In this document: in pieces, positions 1 through 5,884 of the stretch
How the letters are laid out: the number at the start of each line of letters is the position of its first letter
Position numbering within the stretch: the stretch's first letter is position 1
Source: JAJFUG01 sp964386505
GTDB taxonomy: Bacteria; Gemmatimonadota; Glassbacteria; GWA2-58-10
Length of the DNA stretch: 10,583 nt
Assembly: GCA_964386505.1 (NCBI GenBank)
Contig: CAYLSM010000158.1
Coordinates: 1 to 10,583, forward strand
Reading direction: 5' to 3'
Notes under the pieces: model-generated
Databases searched by the model: none
Told to the model about the DNA's origin: nothing
The model's input: the letters and a program-made list of their open reading frames with translations, nothing else
Position numbers and translations under genes: made by a program

Positions 1-1
1 C

Positions 2-2599
2 CTTTTGTTTCTGTGCCTTCTCATAGTTTCAGCTTACGCCCAGTCCCCGGACACTCTCTGGCAGGCCAAGGTCGACCCGCGGTTGGGGCTGCGCTGGTCA
101 GGAACCATGAACTCCACCGCCACCCGCCTGAGCGCCGCCCGGGAGAGCCAACGGGTGATCGTGCGCTTTGCCGATGAGCAGTCCGAGCCGCCCGTGGGAC
201 TCACGGTGCTGACCCGCAGCGGACGGATCGCCGTGGCCGAACTGAGCCTGGACCGCCTGCAGGAGGTGGCCTCCAGCGCGGCTGTCTCCCGTATCCGCCT
301 GCCCCGCGCCTACCATCTGAATGACGACGAATGCCTGGCCTCGATCCGCGCCGAGCGGGTCCAGCCGCGGCTGGGAGTGACCGGCAAGGGAGTGATTGTC
401 GGCGTGTTGGACACAGGCATCGACTGGAGCCACCCGGATTTCATCCGCGAGGACGGGACCAGCCGCATCCTCTACATTCTGGATTTGAGCGACTCCCTTA
501 AATACAAGAAATACGAGGAGCTGGGCGACCGTGGACCGTTCGGCAGTATCCTCTACACCCGCGGCATGATCCGCAAGGCGCTCGCCGGGGAGGGTGTGAT
601 CCGGGAGCGGGACTATTTCGGCCACGGCACGCATGTGACCGCTGTTGCCGCCGGGTCCGCCTTCCGGGCGCCTGCCAGCCAGGTGACCTATGGCGGGGTT
701 GCCCCCGGCGCGGACATAGTGTTTGTCAAAGTCACCGCGACACCACACGATTCGAGCCTGACCGACGCCGCTATCATGAACGGCGCCTGGTTCGTGGACT
801 CCGTGGCCCACGCGCTCGGACAGCCTTATGTGCTCAACCTGAGCCTGGGCGGGAGCACGGGGGCGCACGACGGGACCGATGACCTGGACGAGTATCTCGC
901 GGCGCTGGTTGCACCTGGCAAGAGCGGGCGGGCGGTGGTGGCCGCAGCCGGAAACTCCCGGGTCGACCGGGTGCACGCCACCGGGGATTTCAGCCAGGAA
1001 CCGGACAGCGTGGTCTGGCTGGAGATCAATGTTTTAGTCGGGATGGGCGGTTCCATGAACGAGGTTTATTTCGAGGCCTGGCTGAGTGACGATAATCCGG
1101 GCGTCTCTGTCACCGTGGTCTCTCCCCGCGACAGTGCCTACGGACCTTTCGCAGACGGGTATGGGATGGGCAGCTCCGCCGGGATCACCCGGGATGGGCA
1201 GATTACTGTTAACAATGCTTACGGCGGAGTGGAGCCACAGAACGGCAACCGTCTGGTTTCGATCTCCCTGCTGGATGCGTCCTGGTTCAAGCCGGATCCG
1301 CTCCACACCACTTTCTATTCAATCCGCAGCGGGGTCTGGAAAATAGGTCTGCGCACCACCAAGGGTAAGTTCGATGCCTATCTGTATGGAAGCCGCTGGG
1401 TACAGACCGCGTTCCGCAACTACTACACCCAGTCGGGCACGGTGCAATCGCCGGCCGCGCACCCGGACATTATCGCCGTGGGCGCCTATGTGGCGCGGGA
1501 CGACTACACCACGCTCGACCCGCCGGGAGGCAGCGGTGCGGCGCTGCGCGGGGCGCCGGCCCTCGGCCGTCTGGCTACGTTCAGTAGCGCCGGCCCCAAT
1601 CGCAAAGGGGTGCAAAAACCGGAACTCTGCGCGCCCGGCCAGTGGGTGGTCTCGGCCCTGAGCCGGGCCGCCGACCCGGTGAACGAGACACTTTCCATTT
1701 TCCGCAGTCCCCTGACAGCCTACCCCTATCTGATGCTAACCCCGGACTCGATCCACGCGGTGAGCCAGGGGACCAGCTTTTCCGCGCCCCATGTGGCCGG
1801 CCTCATAGCCCTTCTGCTTGAGGCCGACCCGAGCCTTGACAACACCGCCTTGCGCAAGATTCTGACCGAGACCGCCACCTCAGACAGCGCCACCGGCGCC
1901 CTGCCAGACAACCTGTTCGGCTACGGGCGTGCGAACGCGGTGGGCGCGGTGCGGCGGGTGCTGGGGATAAGCCGCGATTCGGTGCGTCTGGCCGCCAGCG
2001 TGGAGCCCGCTGCCGGAGTGATCAGCGACAGCCTGGTCTACACAGTGGCTGCGGACCTGAGCGGCTCGGCAGAGGCGCTGCGGGAGTTCTCGTTCAGCCT
2101 GCAGTTCCCGGCCGAGGCGCTCAGCCCCGAGCTGCGCCTGGACTCCCTGGGCCGTCTGAGCGATGACCTGCGTATTCGAATCGACACCGCCCAGGTGAAA
2201 GCCGGGCGGCTCACGGTCAGCGGGACCCGCCAGGATGGATACCTGACCCGGGACAGCCTGTTCCACCTGACATTCCGGCCGGTAGGCCGCACCGCCCGTG
2301 ACAGCGTGCATCTCAGCCTGGGTCTGCTCAGCCTGAGCGGCGACCTCGCCCCGCTCGACCTGAGCGGGATTACGCTCCTGGCGCAGAGCGCGCCGGTCAG
2401 CCTCGGCGCCTCGCATTATTGCCTCCTGACCGGGGACCTTGACGGGGACGGCCGCCGGAGCGCTTTCGACCTTCTGGAGCTGCTCAAGATTCTGTCCGGG
2501 ACAAAAGAGGGCGGTGTTTGCGCGGATGTGGACGGCAGCGGGAAGACGGATATATTCGACCTGCTGGACCTGTTGAAGCTGCTTTCAGGCGGACAGTAG
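2..2599 (+). CDS. Secreted subtilisin-family (S8) serine protease with cohesin-like and dockerin modules, 5' partial
   Basis: Secreted or surface endopeptidase of the S8 family. Residues are numbered from the TTG at 5. The hydrophobic stretch FLCLLIVSAYA followed by Q looks like the end of a signal peptide. Only about 12 residues of it are present and the frame is open to the window edge, so the true start probably lies upstream. Residues about 50-105 resemble an I9-type propeptide. The catalytic triad is D136 (VLDTGID), H207 (FGHGTH) and S591 (GTSFSAP), with oxyanion N317 (AAGNS). The N317-S591 distance of about 274 residues is much longer than in subtilisin, and residues about 330-465 look like an inserted beta-rich domain. 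Residues about 660-800 read as a cohesin-like beta-sandwich. Two dockerin-type Ca2+ loops follow, D811-D822 and D841-D852, each with an FDLL-rich helix and a Cys just before it (C806, C839). The gene ends 1 bp from the convergent mntP stop. The protease assignment is firm; substrate and anchoring are unknown. Confidence 0.93.
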   Translation, partial: LLFLCLLIVSAYAQSPDTLWQAKVDPRLGLRWSGTMNSTATRLSAARESQRVIVRFADEQSEPPVGLTVLTRSGRIAVAELSLDRLQEVASSAAVSRIRLPRAYHLNDDECLASIRAERVQPRLGVTGKGVIVGVLDTGIDWSHPDFIREDGTSRILYILDLSDSLKYKKYEELGDRGPFGSILYTRGMIRKALAGEGVIRERDYFGHGTHVTAVAAGSAFRAPASQVTYGGVAPGADIVFVKVTATPHDSSLTDAAIMNGAWFVDSVAHALGQPYVLNLSLGGSTGAHDGTDDLDEYLAALVAPGKSGRAVVAAAGNSRVDRVHATGDFSQEPDSVVWLEINVLVGMGGSMNEVYFEAWLSDDNPGVSVTVVSPRDSAYGPFADGYGMGSSAGITRDGQITVNNAYGGVEPQNGNRLVSISLLDASWFKPDPLHTTFYSIRSGVWKIGLRTTKGKFDAYLYGSRWVQTAFRNYYTQSGTVQSPAAHPDIIAVGAYVARDDYTTLDPPGGSGAALRGAPALGRLATFSSAGPNRKGVQKPELCAPGQWVVSALSRAADPVNETLSIFRSPLTAYPYLMLTPDSIHAVSQGTSFSAPHVAGLIALLLEADPSLDNTALRKILTETATSDSATGALPDNLFGYGRANAVGAVRRVLGISRDSVRLAASVEPAAGVISDSLVYTVAADLSGSAEALREFSFSLQFPAEALSPELRLDSLGRLSDDLRIRIDTAQVKAGRLTVSGTRQDGYLTRDSLFHLTFRPVGRTARDSVHLSLGLLSLSGDLAPLDLSGITLLAQSAPVSLGASHYCLLTGDLDGDGRRSAFDLLELLKILSGTKEGGVCADVDGSGKTDIFDLLDLLKLLSGGQ

Positions 2600-2600
2600 C

Positions 2601-3179
2601 CTATCCGGGCAGGGTCAGGCCGATGTGCTGAATAAGGATTCTGAGCCCTATCCCGATCAGGATCACCCCCCCGGCCACCTCGAGCCAGCGGGCGCGCCCG
2701 GCGCCGATCCGGTTGCCGAAATACATCCCGGCCAGTGTCAGACCAGCCGCCACCAGCCCGATGACGAGGGCCGCGAACCAGATATTGCTCGTGATGAGCG
2801 GCAGGCTCACTCCCACCGCCAGGGCGTCGATACTCGTGGCCACGGCCAGCAGGATCAGCCAGTGCCCGCGGGTCGGGTCGCCCATCCCGGTCGGTTCCTC
2901 ATGGGAACCGAAAGACTCGCGGATCATTTTCAGCCCGATCATCCCGAGCAGGCCGAAAGCCACCCAGTGGTCCACCGGCTCGATCCAGCGTTGCAGCTTG
3001 GCCCCGGCGAACCAGCCGATCAGCGGCATCAGGAACTGGAACAGGCCGAAATGGAAGGAGAGCCTGAAAAACTGGCGCGGCGAGCGCCAGCGGATGCGCA
3101 GGCTCAGGCCCACCGCCACGGCCAGCGCATCCATCGCCAGGCCGACCGCGATAAAAAGTACAGGCAGCATTCCACTCAT
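2601..3179 (-). CDS. mntP: MntP-family manganese efflux pump
   Basis: Inner-membrane Mn2+ exporter of the MntP (DUF204) family, which protects cells from excess manganese. The 192-residue length matches the family. The sequence is an inverted-repeat membrane protein with about six hydrophobic segments. Its two family motifs are GLAMDALAVAVG (D17) and ATSIDALAVGV (D118), equivalent to essential aspartates of E. coli MntP. PLIGWFAG, GLKMIRESF and GGVILIGIGLRIL are further family signatures. The ATG at 3179 has a GGAG 5 nt upstream (3185-3188). It follows the permease gene by 73 nt on the same strand, with a strong hairpin between them. No yybP-ykoY Mn riboswitch fits in that gap. The C-terminus meets the protease gene tail to tail with 1 nt between the stop codons. 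Identification is strong; the ion specificity rests on the family. Confidence 0.93.
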   Translation of the reverse strand: MSGMLPVLFIAVGLAMDALAVAVGLSLRIRWRSPRQFFRLSFHFGLFQFLMPLIGWFAGAKLQRWIEPVDHWVAFGLLGMIGLKMIRESFGSHEEPTGMGDPTRGHWLILLAVATSIDALAVGVSLPLITSNIWFAALVIGLVAAGLTLAGMYFGNRIGAGRARWLEVAGGVILIGIGLRILIQHIGLTLPG

Positions 3180-3193
3180 ACTATCTCCATATA

Positions 3194-3231
3194 CGAAAGC
3201 CTCCCGGAACGCAAGGCCCGGGAGGCTTTCG
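3194..3231 (-). terminator. 14-bp hairpin between the permease and mntP genes, candidate terminator or attenuator
   Basis: Perfect 14-bp inverted repeat: 3194-3207 pairs with 3218-3231 around a 10-nt loop. The stem is flanked by AAA and TTT (GAAAGCCTCCCGG and its complement), so it could act on either strand. The U-tract is short (TTT then C). On the minus strand it follows the permease stop by about 20 nt and ends about 15 nt before the mntP ATG, just upstream of its SD. It could end permease transcription, partly attenuate mntP, or stabilise the upstream mRNA. Pairing is seen directly; the function is inferred. Confidence 0.6.
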
Positions 3232-3252
3232 GCCGAACCACCCCGCTGGTAG

Positions 3253-4638
3253 TTATTCGAGTTTCATTTTCAGGCTGCGTCTGAGCCCGCGCGTGATTAT
3301 CAGATACCAGACAATGCCGGCCAGCATCCAGTAACTGACATATTTTCTTACACTTGGGTCGAGATTATAGAACACCCAGGCTATCACAGCCATGCCCATG
3401 AGCGGCATCAGGATGAACCGCACCACCTCCCAGAGGCCGAATTTCTCGGGCCGTCTCCGGATGGCATATTCGCAGATCACGCTCAGGTTGACCGAGAAAA
3501 AGCCGATGAACGCGCCGTAGTTGAGCACCTGGGCCGCGATCTCGAAATTCATCAGGAAAGCCAGGAACAGCGAGACCACCCCAATCAGCAGCAGATTGTA
3601 GGTCGGTATCTGGTATTTTTTGCTGACATAGGAGAAAAACTTCCTCGGCAGCACGCCGTCGCGGCCCATGCCGTAAAGCAGACGGGCGGCCGAGACCTCG
3701 CCGGCCAGGGCGCAGGACAGCCCGGCCACGATCATGATGATGAAGATGAACATCTTGAACCAGGCCCCGCCGATGGCCTGCGAGATTATCAGCACCGCGC
3801 CGACATCGCGCGGCAGGGCGCTGTAGTCCGGCCAGACCAGTTGGGCCAGGTAGGCCACGGTTACGAAAATCACGGCGCAGAGGATCGCCACCCAGAAAGT
3901 GGCCCGGCCGATGTTAACCCGCGGGTTCTCCACCTCCTCGGCCAGGGTCGAGACACCATCGAACCCCACGTACGAGAAAACCGCCGTGGCCGTGCCGGCC
4001 ATCAGAAGGTTCCAGCTGAAAGTGGCCGGGTTGTAGAACGGCAGGGTGGACCAGAGAGTCCCGGCCCCCACGCCGTGGTTCAGGGCCATCACCGCGAGGA
4101 TTACGAACAGGATCGCTGCCAGGATCATCGCCCCGGTCATCAGGGTGTTGGCCCAGGCGGTCACCTTGATGCCGAAGAAGTTCACGAAGGTCATGGCCAC
4201 CACGAAAGAGACGATCCAGTACCAACTGGGTACGGAGGGCCATATCTGGAGGCAGAGGTCACGGGCGGCGATTACGCTAAGCTGAGGCAGAAGGAGATAA
4301 CTCAGGAACAGGGCCCAGCCCACGATGAACCCGACGTGCGGATGGATCGCGTTGGTGGAGTAGGAGTAGGCGCTGCCGGCTATCGGGTGCCGGGCCGCCA
4401 TCTTGCCGTAGCTGGTGGCGGTGAAGATCAGGGCGAACAGGGCCACGATGTAGACCGAGGCCAGGTGGCCCAGGGTGGCTATCGCCACGATTCCCAGCAT
4501 CGGGAACGGCGCCGTGGGGGTCACATAGGCCAGCCCGTACATCACCAGGTGGCGCAGTTTGAGCACCCGCTTGAACTCCTGTTTGTAGCCGTAAGAATCC
4601 AGGGACTCACCCTGAACGTTGCCTGTTTCCTGGCTCAA
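3253..4638 (-). CDS. APC-superfamily amino acid/polyamine permease, PuuP-like
   Basis: Twelve-TM-type secondary transporter of the amino acid-polyamine-organocation superfamily, probably a proton symporter in the inner membrane. Resemblance to E. coli PuuP (putrescine importer) is extensive: VMYGLAYVTP, the GSAYSYSTNAIHPHVGFIVGW stretch, YLLLPQ, FSYVGFDGVSTLAEE, ARLLYGMGRDGVLP and NFGA-like NYGAFIGFFSVNLSV. However, the PuuP segment I recall as FDTFGIV reads FPMLGIV here, so the acidic residue is absent and polyamine specificity is doubtful. I place the start at the TTG at 4638. It has GGGAGG 5 nt upstream and gives 461 residues, the PuuP-type length. The longer TTG start at 4704 (483 residues) adds a charged tail and lacks a clear SD. 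The gene is divergent from a Ser/Thr dehydratase, which favours an amino-acid substrate, and mntP lies downstream. The family is sure; the substrate is not. Confidence 0.9.
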   Translation of the reverse strand: MSQETGNVQGESLDSYGYKQEFKRVLKLRHLVMYGLAYVTPTAPFPMLGIVAIATLGHLASVYIVALFALIFTATSYGKMAARHPIAGSAYSYSTNAIHPHVGFIVGWALFLSYLLLPQLSVIAARDLCLQIWPSVPSWYWIVSFVVAMTFVNFFGIKVTAWANTLMTGAMILAAILFVILAVMALNHGVGAGTLWSTLPFYNPATFSWNLLMAGTATAVFSYVGFDGVSTLAEEVENPRVNIGRATFWVAILCAVIFVTVAYLAQLVWPDYSALPRDVGAVLIISQAIGGAWFKMFIFIIMIVAGLSCALAGEVSAARLLYGMGRDGVLPRKFFSYVSKKYQIPTYNLLLIGVVSLFLAFLMNFEIAAQVLNYGAFIGFFSVNLSVICEYAIRRRPEKFGLWEVVRFILMPLMGMAVIAWVFYNLDPSVRKYVSYWMLAGIVWYLIITRGLRRSLKMKLE

Positions 4639-4643
4639 TCTGG

Positions 4644-4649
4644 CCTCCC
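4644..4649 (-). promoter_or_regulatory. Shine-Dalgarno that decides the permease start
   Basis: On the minus strand 4649-4644 reads GGGAGG, 5 nt before the TTG at 4638-4636. The upstream TTG at 4704 has no comparable purine run. This supports the shorter protein. Confidence 0.7.
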
Positions 4650-4716
4650 GATTCTGTTGCGTGTCTGCCGAAAGGGCTGGAATTCGGTCTTTTTTCCGTG
4701 ACAATGAACGAACCAG

Positions 4717-4745
4717 AAATTACAGCGAGACCCAGATGGATGCAA
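4717..4745 (-). promoter_or_regulatory. Weak candidate sigma-70-type promoter for the permease
   Basis: On the minus strand, TTGCAT (4745-4740) and TAATTT (4722-4717) are separated by 17 nt. Each matches consensus at about three of six positions. Transcription would start near 4710, leaving about 70 nt before the TTG at 4638 and making the 4704 TTG nearly leaderless. Only the spacing and location make it worth noting. Confidence 0.25.
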
Positions 4746-4749
4746 GTTT

Positions 4750-4763
4750 AAAACCCGGGTTTT
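4750..4763. promoter_or_regulatory. 14-bp perfect palindrome, candidate operator
   Basis: AAAACCCGGGTTTT is a perfect palindrome in the divergent intergenic region. It lies 4 nt from the proposed minus-strand -35 (ends 4745) and 11 nt from the plus-strand -35 (starts 4775). A dimeric regulator could control both directions from there. No regulator gene is in the window. Binding is inference. Confidence 0.4.
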
Positions 4764-4774
4764 GCTTTCATCTG

Positions 4775-4803
4775 TTTACAACCCGCGGCTCGGGTGCTAA
4801 AAT
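4775..4803 (+). promoter_or_regulatory. Sigma-70-type promoter for the dehydratase-channel-fetAB operon
   Basis: TTTACA (4775-4780) and TAAAAT (4798-4803) are separated by 17 nt. A TG sits one base before the -10 (TGCTAAAAT, extended -10). Both hexamers match consensus at five of six positions. Start is expected near 4810, giving an untranslated leader of about 80 nt. It is the best promoter in the window. Confidence 0.65.
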
Positions 4804-4811
4804 ACATACAT

Positions 4812-4869
4812 ACAGTGCCGGACCCACTGTTCCGGAGAGCCCTGGCTTCCCGGAAGGTTTAACTGTTCC
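4812..4869 (+). promoter_or_regulatory. Structured 5' leader with overlapping stems
   Basis: Several inverted repeats fall between the predicted start and the dehydratase SD. ACAGTG (4812-4817) pairs with CACTGT (4825-4830). CCGGA (4818-4822) can instead pair with TCCGG (4831-4835). TTCCGG (4830-4835) pairs with CCGGAA (4850-4855), closing an inner AGC/GCT stem. GGAA (4852-4855) can pair with TTCC (4866-4869). ACTGTTCC occurs twice (4826-4833 and 4862-4869), so the two copies could compete. No known riboswitch class is recognised, and no poly-U terminator follows. Confidence 0.35.
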
Positions 4870-4891
4870 CTGACTACCAGCCGGAGATAGA

Positions 4892-5851
4892 ATGCTGACC
4901 CTGGAGGATGTGAAAAAAGCTGCGGTAAGACTGGCTGGAGCGGCCAACCGAACTCCGGTGATGACCTCACGGACCCTGAACTCTCGCTGCGGCTGCCGGG
5001 TGTTCCTCAAATGCGAGAATTTTCAGCGTGTCGGGGCGTTCAAGTTCCGCGGGGCTTTCAACGCGGTGGCGCAGTTGAAGCCCGATGAGCGCAAGGCCGG
5101 GGTGGTGACCCACTCCAGCGGCAACCACGCCCAGGCCCTGGCGCTGGCTGCCCGGATCGCTGGGGTTAAAGCCGTGATCGTGATGCCCCACGGCAGCCCT
5201 GCGGTCAAAAAGGAGGCGGTGCGCGGTTACGGCGCCGAGGTGGTGATGTGCGAGAATAACCTGGCCGCGCGCGAAAGCACCACCGACCAGCTTATCCGCG
5301 AGCGGGGCCTGACCCTGGTGCACCCGTACAACAACGAGCGGGTGATGGCCGGGGCCGGGACAGCCGCCCTTGAACTGATCGAGGAGGCCGGGACGCTGGA
5401 TGTTCTGCTCACTCCGGTGGGCGGGGGAGGGTTGCTGAGCGGCAGCGCCGTGGCGGCACGCGGTCTGAACAAAAAAATCCGCGTCCTGGGAGTCGAGCCC
5501 CTGGGCGCGGATGACGCATACAAGTCATTCGAGGCCGGACGGATCATTCCGCAGGAGGACCCCAACACCATAGCCGACGGGCTGCGCACCACACTGGGCA
5601 GCCTGACGTTTCCGGTGATCCGCTCCCTGGTGGAGGGAATAGAGCGGGTGAGCGAGTGGGAGATTCTGGATGCGATGCGTTTCCTCTGGGAGCGGATGAA
5701 ACTGGTGGTCGAACCCTCGGGGGCGGTGCCACTGGCCTCGCTTCTGGCCGGGCGGGTGACCGGCGGGGCGAACCTTCGCGTGGGCCTGATAGTGAGCGGC
5801 GGCAACCTGGACCTGGGCGACTTTTTCAAAACCCTGGAAGCCAAAATCTGA
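4892..5851 (+). CDS. PLP-dependent threonine/serine dehydratase or serine racemase (fold type II)
   Basis: Cytoplasmic PLP enzyme. It either deaminates L-threonine/L-serine to 2-oxobutyrate/pyruvate plus ammonia or interconverts L- and D-serine. The PLP lysine is K51 (GAFKFRGAFNA). The cofactor-phosphate loop is GGGGLLSG (177-184), SSGNHAQA (75-82) contacts the substrate, and SGGN (302-305) binds the PLP ring nitrogen region. S76 aligns with the re-face catalytic Ser84 of human serine racemase, where E. coli TdcB has Ala in SAGNH. E202, A206 and D208 (VEPLGADD) match the racemase's divalent-metal site. At 319 residues it lacks the C-terminal ACT-type regulatory domain of biosynthetic IlvA. 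The ATG has GGAG 5 nt upstream (4883-4886). It is first in an operon and divergent from an APC permease, suggesting amino-acid catabolism. The fold is certain; racemase versus dehydratase is unresolved. Confidence 0.93.
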   Translation: MLTLEDVKKAAVRLAGAANRTPVMTSRTLNSRCGCRVFLKCENFQRVGAFKFRGAFNAVAQLKPDERKAGVVTHSSGNHAQALALAARIAGVKAVIVMPHGSPAVKKEAVRGYGAEVVMCENNLAARESTTDQLIRERGLTLVHPYNNERVMAGAGTAALELIEEAGTLDVLLTPVGGGGLLSGSAVAARGLNKKIRVLGVEPLGADDAYKSFEAGRIIPQEDPNTIADGLRTTLGSLTFPVIRSLVEGIERVSEWEILDAMRFLWERMKLVVEPSGAVPLASLLAGRVTGGANLRVGLIVSGGNLDLGDFFKTLEAKI

Positions 5852-5884
5852 AACGGCTTTGAAAAAGAAAAGGACCCCCTGTTG

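Noticed and set aside
98..976. 292-codon minus-strand open frame opposite the protease
   Set aside because: Overlaps the catalytic-domain coding sequence and has no family signature; explained by GC-rich codon use.
3180..3252. yybP-ykoY manganese riboswitch ahead of mntP
   Set aside because: Only 73 nt separate the genes and most is one long hairpin. The conserved riboswitch loops are not present.
2625..3284. 219-codon plus-strand open frame opposite mntP
   Set aside because: mntP on the minus strand has family motifs and an SD. This frame is proline- and glutamine-rich and runs across the intergenic hairpin.
3841..4701. 286-codon plus-strand open frame opposite the permease
   Set aside because: Glycine-, histidine- and glutamate-rich antisense translation of a transmembrane protein gene; no domain.
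4806..4812. ACATACATAC tandem near 4803-4813 as a microsatellite
   Set aside because: Only about two and a half units; too short to be more than chance or part of the promoter start region.
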